Source: UBA10438 sp964432155 (GTDB lineage: Bacteria; Bacteroidota; Ignavibacteria; Kapaibacteriales; Kapaibacteriaceae). From it: a DNA stretch of 64,000 bases. Position 1 is the first letter of the stretch. Each line of letters starts with the position of its first letter. The stretch is taken from positions 62,001 through 126,000 of the forward strand of contig CAYSMF010000003.1 in NCBI GenBank assembly GCA_964432155.1. Direction: 5' to 3'. Of this stretch, positions 52,541-60,102 are shown one piece after another. The notes under the pieces were generated by a model. The model made no database searches and had not been told where the DNA came from. It saw only the letters and a program-made list of their open reading frames with translations. The translations under genes were made by a program, and so were the position numbers.

Positions 52541-53842
52541 ATGAAGGCACTCCCAATCATCCTCGCGTTTCTCGTGCTGGCTGGTTCAGCCTCGGCGCAG
52601 AAACTCACTGGCGCTGATATCGCGCATCAGTGGAACCGATGTGTCATCGAAGTGATCATGGAAGACGGATTTGGTCCGCCCATCGCTGCGCGCATTCACG
52701 CGTACGCAAACCTCGCAGGATATCAGGCATCGTACCATGCAGAGCCTGGATACACAAGCATGGTTGGGAAGCTCAATGGATTCACGACATGTCCAACGCC
52801 ACAGGCTGGCGTGACATACGACTATCGTGTCGCAACTGTTGCTGCAATGCAGACCGCGTGTAGCAAGTTGCTGTATCGCATCGGTATCTCGGACAGTCTT
52901 GCGAAGGTGCACTTCGCCGCGTTGCAGACCGAAGTTGCAGCTGATGTCTTTGAGCGTTCGAAAGCCTTTGGGGTTGACGTTGGTAAAGCCATCCAAGCCT
53001 ATGCGAAGGCCGATGGATACAGCCGCACGCAAGGATTGCCTGATTACGAGTGGCCACGCTGCGACTCGTGTTGGATCCCAACCCCACCAAACTTTGCAAA
53101 GCCCCTTTCGCCATACTGCGGACAAGTGCGCACGATCGTTCTCAAGGGTGCGAGTGAATTTAAGGTTCCACCGAGCATCCCATTTAGCACGGACAAAACA
53201 TCAGCCTTCTACAAGGCTGCAATGGAAGTGATTGAGGTCCATAAGAACCTCACTGACGAACAGCGCGAGATTGCCAACTTCTGGAACGACAATCCCGTGC
53301 TGACAAACTACCACGGTCACTTTGTGTACAACTCACGACAGATCTCGCCGGGTGGACACTGGATGAACATCACACAGCGCGTGCTCCAGGATCAAGGGGC
53401 TTCGATGGTACGTTCATTCGAGGTGTACTCAACGGTTGCGTTTGCGTTGTTCGATGGTTTCACGGCGTGCTGGGCAGAGAAGTATCGCGGGAATTTGATT
53501 CGCCCCGTGACCTACATCAACCAATACATCGACAAGACGTGGGAGCCAATGCTCCAGACGCCGCCATTCCCTGAGCATGCGAGCGGACACTCGACCATTA
53601 CCGCAGCTGCTGCCGTGGTGCTGACGGCGCATTTTGGTGATGTTGCCTTCGTCGATAGCACCGAGGTACCCTTCGGTTGGAAGCCCCGTTCCTTCAAGAA
53701 CTTCAAGGAAGCTGCGCAAGAGGCATCGGTGAGCCGCCTCTATGGCGGGATTCACTACCGTCGCGGGTGTGATGCCGGCAACGAGCACGGAACTATGATC
53801 GGGGAAGCAGTTGTTCGTAGGGTTCAAGTACGAACAAAGTAA
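52541..53842 (+). CDS. Vanadium-dependent haloperoxidase / PAP2-family protein, secreted
   Basis: 433 residues with signal peptide M-K-A-L-P-I-I-L-A-F-L-V-L-A-G-S-A-S-A-Q. The three PAP2/vanadate-site motifs appear in order: K-Y-R-G-N-L-I-R-P, P-E-H-A-S-G-H-S and S-R-L-Y-G-G-I-H-Y-x3-C-D. They bind phosphate or vanadate; the overall size and helical N-terminal half suit the haloperoxidase-type branch. Halogenation activity is not provable by sequence. The ATG at 52529 lies within the -7 element, so 52541 is the start. Confidence 0.88.
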   Translation: MKALPIILAFLVLAGSASAQKLTGADIAHQWNRCVIEVIMEDGFGPPIAARIHAYANLAGYQASYHAEPGYTSMVGKLNGFTTCPTPQAGVTYDYRVATVAAMQTACSKLLYRIGISDSLAKVHFAALQTEVAADVFERSKAFGVDVGKAIQAYAKADGYSRTQGLPDYEWPRCDSCWIPTPPNFAKPLSPYCGQVRTIVLKGASEFKVPPSIPFSTDKTSAFYKAAMEVIEVHKNLTDEQREIANFWNDNPVLTNYHGHFVYNSRQISPGGHWMNITQRVLQDQGASMVRSFEVYSTVAFALFDGFTACWAEKYRGNLIRPVTYINQYIDKTWEPMLQTPPFPEHASGHSTITAAAAVVLTAHFGDVAFVDSTEVPFGWKPRSFKNFKEAAQEASVSRLYGGIHYRRGCDAGNEHGTMIGEAVVRRVQVRTK

Positions 53843-53861
53843 CGCTCCACACCATCTCCAC

Positions 53862-54464
53862 ATGATGATCCGCATCGCTCTTGTTCTCGTCCTGACTGCA
53901 GTCCTGCTTGGACCTGGCTGCACGCAAGATCCAGTGGTCCCAGCACCCCCTGCAGACACAACCGTCGTGACGCGTGCTGACCTCCGGGCAGATAGTGCCA
54001 TTGGCTGGCTGTACTACTCGATTGATGGAGACTCCGTGGTGTCGCCGCTGTTTGCAGGCACGTCGGAATGGGATATCCGCATGGCGTACCTCCGCTGTTG
54101 CGGCAATACCCGCACCATCACCGTGCAGCTGAACTCGGGCAGTGCGGGACCTGGTGCCACGAACGGCGCGCTGGTGAAGAGCCGCTTCGAGCAGGTGACG
54201 AGCATGCCAGCGGGCCTGACGCTGCGTTCGGACGATACGCTCAATCCGGTAATCGCCTTTGTCGGTGCAAACGGCTCCTGGATCTATGCCGGAGCTCCGA
54301 ATCATACGCTTGCGCCAAGCCCAGATCGGTGCTTCGTGATCGAGACCGATAAGGGACGCCTGGTGAAGTTCCAATTCACAAGTATCTATCAGGGGGCCCC
54401 TGCGACCCCAACGCAAAACTCTCCGATCGGGTTTTATCACTTCCGCTATGCTAATTTGCGCTGA
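53862..54464 (+). CDS. HmuY-like lipoprotein
   Basis: 200 residues. Lipoprotein signal ends V-L-L-G-P-G-C, followed by a Pro/Ala linker. The body resembles the HmuY family: Y-Y-S-I-D-G-D, S-E-W-D-I-R-M-A-Y, N-S-G-S-A-G-P-G-A-T, V-I-E-T-D-K-G-R-L-V-K-F-Q-F-T and F-Y-H-F-R-Y. Porphyromonas HmuY binds haem with two histidines; which residues bind here is not clear. No HmuR-type TonB receptor is adjacent. It is 19 bases after the haloperoxidase-like gene and 12 before paaA. Confidence 0.75.
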   Translation: MMIRIALVLVLTAVLLGPGCTQDPVVPAPPADTTVVTRADLRADSAIGWLYYSIDGDSVVSPLFAGTSEWDIRMAYLRCCGNTRTITVQLNSGSAGPGATNGALVKSRFEQVTSMPAGLTLRSDDTLNPVIAFVGANGSWIYAGAPNHTLAPSPDRCFVIETDKGRLVKFQFTSIYQGAPATPTQNSPIGFYHFRYANLR

Positions 54465-54476
54465 GGAGAACTGACT

Positions 54477-55460
54477 ATGTACGGTAACATCACCATCGTC
54501 GACGGACCAAGCGCGGATCAACCAATTGATGATCCGATCAAGTTGGCCGAATTTGAAGAGAAGATTGCGCGTGGCGAAAAGATCGAGCCACACGACTGGA
54601 TGCCAACGGAGTATCGCCGCCAGCTGATTCGTATGATCGAACAGCACGCGCACAGCGAGATCATCGGCGCGCTTCCAGAAGGCACGTGGATCACACGTGC
54701 GCCGGGCTTCAAGCGTAAGATCGCCCTCATGGCGAAGGTGCAGGACGAAGTCGGTCACGCACAGCTGCTCTACAGCGCAGCGGAGACGCTCGGCAAGCCA
54801 CGTGAGAAGATGATCGACGATCTGCTCAGCGGCAAGTCGAAGTACTCCAACGTCTTCAACTATCCAGCCCTGACCTGGGCCGACACAGCAGTGATCGCAT
54901 GGTTGATCGATGCATCGGCGATCATCAATCAGGTTGCAAACTCAAAGGGCTCGTACGCACCATACTGTCGTGCACTCGAGCGCATCTGTCAAGAAGAGTC
55001 GTTCCACCTCAAGTACGGCTACGATAATGTGGTAGCTCTTGCCACAGGAACGCCGAAGCAGCGTGAAATGCTGCAAGAAGCATTCAACCGCTGGTGGCGC
55101 CCAATCATGCACTTCTTCGGTCCACCTGATGTGGCCTCGGTGCATAGTGAGAAGCTGATGAAGTGGAAGGTCAAGATGGCGTCGAACGACGACATGCGCC
55201 AGCAGTTCTTTAACCAGTACGTTCCGAAGATTTGGGAACTCGGTCTCACAATTCCAGATGAAGAGTTGAAGAAGGACCCGCTCACGGGCAAGTGGTCGTA
55301 TGGCGATCCGGACTGGAACGAGTTCAAGCGTGTGATCAACGGCGACGGACCATGCAACAAGGAACGTCTTGCCGTGCGTAAGATGGCCGAAGAGCAAGGC
55401 CGCTGGGTGCGTCAAGCACTGGCAAAGCCAACAGAGAAATACGTTGTGCCATTGGCATAA
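54477..55460 (+). CDS. paaA: 1,2-phenylacetyl-CoA epoxidase, catalytic subunit PaaA
   Basis: 327 residues, typical for PaaA. A ferritin-like di-iron oxygenase that epoxidises phenylacetyl-CoA in a complex with PaaB, C, D and E. Di-iron ligands are in Q-D-E-V-G-H-A-Q and E-E-S-F-H-L-K. The start follows a clear GAGGAGA site. None of paaB-E is adjacent: the neighbours are an HmuY-like lipoprotein and an MgtC-like protein, with a strong terminator right after, so this is an orphan copy locally. Confidence 0.92.
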   Translation: MYGNITIVDGPSADQPIDDPIKLAEFEEKIARGEKIEPHDWMPTEYRRQLIRMIEQHAHSEIIGALPEGTWITRAPGFKRKIALMAKVQDEVGHAQLLYSAAETLGKPREKMIDDLLSGKSKYSNVFNYPALTWADTAVIAWLIDASAIINQVANSKGSYAPYCRALERICQEESFHLKYGYDNVVALATGTPKQREMLQEAFNRWWRPIMHFFGPPDVASVHSEKLMKWKVKMASNDDMRQQFFNQYVPKIWELGLTIPDEELKKDPLTGKWSYGDPDWNEFKRVINGDGPCNKERLAVRKMAEEQGRWVRQALAKPTEKYVVPLA

Positions 55461-55486
55461 CGCACACCTCCATGCGTATCATTATA

Positions 55487-55525
55487 GCGGCACGTGGATT
55501 CCTTCCATGTGCCGCTGTTCATTTT
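55487..55525 (+). terminator. Intrinsic terminator after paaA
   Basis: A 12-base stem (GCGGCACGTGGA with TCCATGTGCCGC, one G-T pair) around a TTCCT loop, followed by TGTTCATTTT. It begins 26 bases after the paaA stop. The T-run is broken, so efficiency is uncertain. Confidence 0.65.
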
Positions 55526-55539
55526 GGTCGACCTCTGGT

Positions 55540-56817
55540 ATGATTGAACAATTCTTCGATGTAGGGAACGCATCCACGTGGATCTCGCTGGCGATTGCGC
55601 TTCTGATCGGACTCCTGATCGGCGCAGAACGCGAAGCGGCGAAGTCGAACGTGCATGTCGGTTTGCGTGATTTTCTCGTTGTATCTGCCATCGCCTTCAC
55701 GTGTGCACTGATCAACGTGTGGTGGCTTACGGCCATTGTGTCCGTCGGACTCTCAGGTGTGATGATCGCACATCATTTGCGGCAGCCGTTCGAGGCGGGC
55801 ATCACCACCGAGATGGCGATGATCGTAACCTTTGTGCTGTCATACTTGGTGTCGATCCCCGGCAACAATCAGTATGATGGTATCGGCATTGCACTCGCAA
55901 TCATCGTTGTACTCTTCCTCGATGCAAAACCAGGCGTGAAGAAGTTCTTTCGCGAGACAATCACCGATCGCGAGCTGGCCGATACCGTGCGCTTTTTGGC
56001 GCTCATCTTTATCATCCTCCCGCTGTTGCCAGACGGACGCTATGGACCCTATGGGTTCCTTGCTCCACGATCACTGTGGATCGCTGTGATCTCGGTGAGT
56101 GGGATCTCGTTTGTAGGGTATTTCCTCACGAAGTTCGTTGGACATCGAAAAGGGGCCACCATTCTTGCAATCGTTGGCAGCTTAGTGTCGACGACGGTGA
56201 TGACGCAGACATATGCACGGCGTGTGGCATCAGATGCCACCGAGCTCGGTTCGTCGTGGAAGTATGCGACGCTTGCCAATAGCATCCAGTTTCTGCGGGT
56301 TGGAGCACTTCTTTCCATTGCCGCGCCAGCTCTCCTGCCCGGCACATTGCCTGCATTGCTTGCCGCAGCATGTGCTGGCATTCTGTTGAGTATGCTGTTG
56401 GGTAAAGACTCCGGGACAACGGTTCCTGACGTTGCACATGTGACCAATCCACTACGCGTGATGCCGGCACTCCAGTTTGCAGTGTTCATGGCTGCTGTAT
56501 CATTCGTAGGCAATGCCGCAACGGCACTCATCGGTGAACAGGGGTTGCTCGTCACCGGCGCCGTTGGTGCACTTGTTGATGTGGATGCGATCGTGTTTAC
56601 AGTTGCCGATAGGGTCACGTTTGGAGGTCTGCCCGAGATCGAGGGTGTGATCGTGGTGGTGACAGCCATTGGTATGAACATGCTTGTTAAGCTGGTACTC
56701 TCGGCAACGTCGGGTTCGATGGCCTTTGCTCTGCGCATGTTCGCCTCGTTTCTTCTGATGATCATCGCGGCACTAGTAGCAATTGCTGTCGCTGGCGTGG
56801 CGCAAGCAGCGATCTGA
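55540..56817 (+). CDS. MgtC/SapB-type membrane protein with DUF4010 domain
   Basis: 425 residues, almost wholly membrane. The N-terminal MgtC-like part has A-L-L-I-G-L-L-I-G-A-E-R-E and G-L-R-D-F-L-V-V-S-A; the C-terminal half corresponds to DUF4010, with R-S-L-W-I-A-V-I-S-V-S-G and G-A-V-G-A-L-V-D-V-D-A. Such fusions are widespread; their transport role is not known. The ATG at 55540 follows the terminator; longer frames run back into paaA. Confidence 0.87.
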   Translation: MIEQFFDVGNASTWISLAIALLIGLLIGAEREAAKSNVHVGLRDFLVVSAIAFTCALINVWWLTAIVSVGLSGVMIAHHLRQPFEAGITTEMAMIVTFVLSYLVSIPGNNQYDGIGIALAIIVVLFLDAKPGVKKFFRETITDRELADTVRFLALIFIILPLLPDGRYGPYGFLAPRSLWIAVISVSGISFVGYFLTKFVGHRKGATILAIVGSLVSTTVMTQTYARRVASDATELGSSWKYATLANSIQFLRVGALLSIAAPALLPGTLPALLAAACAGILLSMLLGKDSGTTVPDVAHVTNPLRVMPALQFAVFMAAVSFVGNAATALIGEQGLLVTGAVGALVDVDAIVFTVADRVTFGGLPEIEGVIVVVTAIGMNMLVKLVLSATSGSMAFALRMFASFLLMIIAALVAIAVAGVAQAAI

Positions 56818-56819
56818 CG

Positions 56820-56827
56820 TATTTTCG
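56820..56827 (+). promoter_or_regulatory. -7-like element (TATTTTCG) of the DUF4136 gene
   Basis: Same octamer as before trpS, 27 bases before the ATG at 56855. Confidence 0.4.
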
Positions 56828-56854
56828 CCCTCCACGTCTCTCCAAAGGTAGCGC

Positions 56855-57493
56855 ATGCATCTTCGAAGCTTGATGGTACTGCTCATCAGTACGGTTGCGA
56901 TCGGTATCATCCCTTCGTGCTTCCAATCTCCTGGCCTTGCGGTTGAGGACTACGATACAGTTCTTACGGGTTACATCCCGGGGACGCCGTTCTCGTCGTA
57001 CCGCACGTTTGCCATGCCCGACACGATCATGCATGTTGGCGACGATACGGACAAGCTACTCGGCCGGACGTATGACGCGCTGATTCTCTCGACGATCGTT
57101 CGCAACCTCGAGGCACGCGGCTATCGACGCGTGCTCGATACGCTCCAGGAAGTGCCAGATGTAGTGGTGTACGTCGCAGGTTCGGCGTCGAGCTTTACGT
57201 CGTACTATGGCGGATGGGATGATTACTGGGATGGGTACTGGGGTTGGGGATGGGGTCCGTACTACCCACCGTATTGGGGTCCGTCGTACGGATCGATGAC
57301 CTACAACATCGGTCGCATTAATGTCGACATGGTTGATCGCGGTATCGCGCAGCGCGGACTGAAGAATCCGATCGTCTGGAGCGGCACTCTGAGTGGTCTG
57401 CTCGCTGGCACGATCTCACGATCCTACCTCACAACAAAACTGAATCAGATGTTTGAGCAGTCGCCATACCTTGTCGCGGGAGGTGCGCAATGA
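56855..57493 (+). CDS. DUF4136-type lipoprotein
   Basis: 212 residues. Lipoprotein signal ending I-G-I-I-P-S-C. The mature part has Y-R-T-F-A-M-P-D, the DUF4136 opening, and I-V-R-N-L-E-A-R-G-Y. A Trp/Tyr/Gly-rich low-complexity stretch (W-D-D-Y-W-D-G-Y-W-G-W-G-W-G) lies in the middle. Role unknown; envelope-associated. The stop overlaps the following gene (ATGA). Confidence 0.8.
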   Translation: MHLRSLMVLLISTVAIGIIPSCFQSPGLAVEDYDTVLTGYIPGTPFSSYRTFAMPDTIMHVGDDTDKLLGRTYDALILSTIVRNLEARGYRRVLDTLQEVPDVVVYVAGSASSFTSYYGGWDDYWDGYWGWGWGPYYPPYWGPSYGSMTYNIGRINVDMVDRGIAQRGLKNPIVWSGTLSGLLAGTISRSYLTTKLNQMFEQSPYLVAGGAQ

Positions 57494-58107
57494 GGACCTT
57501 CATCATCGCATGTCTTGTGCTTATATCGGCGTCGCAGATGTCTGCCCAGCGCTACTTCGGGAGTTTGATGTGGTCGGTGGCAACGCCTGCTGGTGCATTT
57601 CGCTCATTCATTACGGAGACGTCCGCAAGTGGTGTCGGACTTGATGTACAGTGGTGGCTCCAGGATCATATCTCGGTAGGGCTTGTAACTGGCTTCAATA
57701 TGTGGTCGGATGTCTATCGCGATCGAACGCATCAATTCCAGAGCGGCGAGTACGATGCGGCAATTAACGGCACCCCAGTGCACACCGTGAACTCCTTCAC
57801 CATCATGGCTGGTTCGCGATACGTCTTCGGACGTTCACGCGATGTGCGGCCATTCGTAGGCGTTGCTGCCGGTGCCGTTACATCGAATCAAGTGCTTGAT
57901 GTCGGCTTCGTTGAATTCAACGAAGTGAACTGGCATTTCGGTGTCGCTCCTTCGGTCGGACTCCTTCTTCCGATCTCATATCAAACCATGGTCGACCTCT
58001 CTGCGAAGCTGAGCTACGGCTTCCCGTCCGGCACGCCGTTGTATGATGCATCCACTCATGCCATCGCGTTCTGGAGTATCAACGCCGGCATCACATTCGG
58101 GAACTAA
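57490..58107 (+). CDS. Outer-membrane beta-barrel protein, small
   Basis: 205 residues with signal peptide M-R-T-F-I-I-A-C-L-V-L-I-S-A-S-Q-M-S-A-Q. Alternating strands (I-S-V-G-L-V-T-G-F; R-P-F-V-G-V-A-A-G-A) and the ending S-I-N-A-G-I-T-F-G-N fit an OmpW/OmpA-like eight-strand barrel. Translationally coupled to the DUF4136 lipoprotein, suggesting a functional pair. No closer family is recognised. Confidence 0.75.
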   Translation: MRTFIIACLVLISASQMSAQRYFGSLMWSVATPAGAFRSFITETSASGVGLDVQWWLQDHISVGLVTGFNMWSDVYRDRTHQFQSGEYDAAINGTPVHTVNSFTIMAGSRYVFGRSRDVRPFVGVAAGAVTSNQVLDVGFVEFNEVNWHFGVAPSVGLLLPISYQTMVDLSAKLSYGFPSGTPLYDASTHAIAFWSINAGITFGN

Positions 58108-58108
58108 G

Positions 58109-58909
58109 ATGCCAACACCAATCCCGCATCCAGGCAATCCGAACGACACGTTGTCGTACCTCGACGCATTCGTGACGTTGGTGCGCATACTTCGCGAACA
58201 ATGTCCGTGGGACATGAAGCAAACGCACCAGTCGATCTCGCATTTGCTGATTGAAGAAGCCTACGAAACGATTGACGCGATACATGCAGGAAACGATGCT
58301 GAGCTCCGCAAGGAACTTGGCGACTTGTTGTTGCACGTTGTCATGCACAGCGTGATGGCTGAGCAGCGCGGAGCATTCGATCTACGTCAAGTGATAGCAT
58401 CGGAGTTCGATAAGCTTGTGAATCGTCATCCGCACATCTTCGCTGATACCGTTGCGGCAACAGAAGACGTCGTGCTCCAGAACTGGGAGGCACTGAAAAT
58501 GAAGGAAGGTCGCACGTCGATTCTCGATGGTGTGCCTCGTGCGTTGCCTGCGGCACTCCGTGCGCAGCGTGTGCAGGAGAAGGCGGCCAACGTTGGGTTC
58601 GACTGGCACGATCGTCGCGATGTGTGGGCAAAGGTTGATGAAGAACTCGACGAGCTCAAGGTTGAAATCAACGATGGGAATGCCGAGGGAACGGCACGTG
58701 AGTTTGGCGACGTACTCTTTGCTCTCGTCAATGCGGCTCGACATGAAGGTGTGATAGCCGAAGATGCATTGCACGGAACCATTGGGTCATTTATGCGTCG
58801 GTTTCAGCACATCGAACAACGTGCACAGGAACACGGACGCGAGCTCAAAAGCATGTCGCTTGAAGAGATGGATGCATACTGGGATGAAGCGAAAGGGCAG
58901 GGATTGTGA
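58109..58909 (+). CDS. mazG: Nucleoside triphosphate pyrophosphohydrolase MazG
   Basis: 266 residues with two MazG domains. The first has L-R-E-Q-C-P-W-D, then E-E-A-Y-E-T-I-D and E-L-G-D-L-L-L-H-V, the E-E-x-x-E and E-x-x-D metal ligands. The second has K-V-D-E-E-L-D-E-L and E-F-G-D-V-L-F-A-L-V-N. It hydrolyses non-canonical or excess NTPs to NMP and pyrophosphate. Starts one base after the barrel gene's stop; the stop overlaps the next GTG (GTGA). Confidence 0.95.
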   Translation: MPTPIPHPGNPNDTLSYLDAFVTLVRILREQCPWDMKQTHQSISHLLIEEAYETIDAIHAGNDAELRKELGDLLLHVVMHSVMAEQRGAFDLRQVIASEFDKLVNRHPHIFADTVAATEDVVLQNWEALKMKEGRTSILDGVPRALPAALRAQRVQEKAANVGFDWHDRRDVWAKVDEELDELKVEINDGNAEGTAREFGDVLFALVNAARHEGVIAEDALHGTIGSFMRRFQHIEQRAQEHGRELKSMSLEEMDAYWDEAKGQGL

Positions 58910-60102
58910 GATTTGCAACGTATGCATGGTTGCTCGCCATTGCACTTGTGATCGTCGCGTGCGGGCAGAATAGCTCGACGGTTGATCAGCAAGCTGCTGA
59001 CTCCGCTGCTGCACAGCAGGCCGTAGCCGGTGCGAATAAGGATGGGATCGATACGTCGACATTCACGGTGACGGATACGACAATCACACTCCGCAACGGA
59101 GATTTCCCGACTCCATCAGGACGCGTCGTCAACGTGATGGTCACGGGACTCGACTCGCGTCTTGGCGACCCAATGGGGCATGCAGACGCAAATCATCTCG
59201 TTCGGTTCTTCCTTGATTCAGGGTGTATTGAGATCATCTCGATCCCTCGTGACACGCCGCACGATGCCGGCTTTGAGGACACAACCGGACTGAACAAGCT
59301 GACCAACGTGCGTGCAAATCGTGGACGTGCGGCATATCACGTTGCTGCTGCCGAGATCGCGGGCGTATCAAAGATTGATTACTGGGTCGAGTTTGGCTTC
59401 TCGCAGGCCATTGGTTTGCTCGAGTTGATGGGGTATAAGGAGAATGCTTCGTCGACACTCCGTGTGCTACGGTCTCGTCAGGCATACGCTGCCGGTGACT
59501 ATCAGCGCGTGTACAATCAGGGGCAGTTCATCCGTCAGATCATTCTCCGTGCGTTCGATCAGACCGACAACCTCTTGGGTGAACTTGCACTCCGTGCATC
59601 GCTGGCACTCGTCGAAACGAACCTCACGTATGACGCGTGCGATCAGATGCTCGACGCACTGCGAGCGAGAGGTTTCTCCGACGCTGATCCGTCGCGCATT
59701 TGGGTGCGACTCAAGCCGTCGCTAATTACAAAGCTGAAGGTGTACTCGTTCGACTCGGCAAACGTGAATGCAATCGATCAGCAGATCACGCAAAAGATCT
59801 CACGTCTCGGACTCGATAGCGTCCCTGTGAATGCGCAGACCTATGAGCGACGTCTTTACAACCTTGTGCAGAAGGCAGCGGCTGATAGCGCACGTTCTGC
59901 AGGTAGTGTTATCCGACTTCTTCGACGTCCGTATGAGCAGCGCGCATGGCTGCAGGTAAAGGATCTTTCGAAGCGCAAGATGTATCGCGACCGGATCTGC
60001 GGTATGCTGATCGCGTCGTACCGTCGCGTCAAGAATCCTGATGCAGCAAAGCGCATCGAGGACTACATCGCCATTGAGGATCGTGTTAACGCAAATAGGT
60101 AG
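58906..60102 (+). CDS. LytR-CpsA-Psr-like lipoprotein
   Basis: 398 residues, GTG start overlapping mazG. N-terminal lipoprotein signal L-A-I-A-L-V-I-V-A-C, then an Ala/Gln linker. Residues about 70-180 resemble the LCP domain: V-N-V-M-V-T-G-L-D-S-R, H-A-D-A-N-H-L-V-R-F-F-L-D, I-I-S-I-P-R-D-T, then the N-K-L-T-N-V segment. Key Arg/Asp residues are kept. LCP enzymes attach glycopolymers to peptidoglycan in Gram-positive bacteria; a role here is uncertain. The last 200 residues are unlike LCP. Its end overlaps the EnvC-like gene by 17 bases. Confidence 0.7.
   Translation: MRFATYAWLLAIALVIVACGQNSSTVDQQAADSAAAQQAVAGANKDGIDTSTFTVTDTTITLRNGDFPTPSGRVVNVMVTGLDSRLGDPMGHADANHLVRFFLDSGCIEIISIPRDTPHDAGFEDTTGLNKLTNVRANRGRAAYHVAAAEIAGVSKIDYWVEFGFSQAIGLLELMGYKENASSTLRVLRSRQAYAAGDYQRVYNQGQFIRQIILRAFDQTDNLLGELALRASLALVETNLTYDACDQMLDALRARGFSDADPSRIWVRLKPSLITKLKVYSFDSANVNAIDQQITQKISRLGLDSVPVNAQTYERRLYNLVQKAAADSARSAGSVIRLLRRPYEQRAWLQVKDLSKRKMYRDRICGMLIASYRRVKNPDAAKRIEDYIAIEDRVNANR

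Noticed and set aside
57200..57290. Trp/Gly/Tyr-rich run as a DNA repeat
   Set aside because: Short low-complexity protein segment within the DUF4136 lipoprotein, common in that family.
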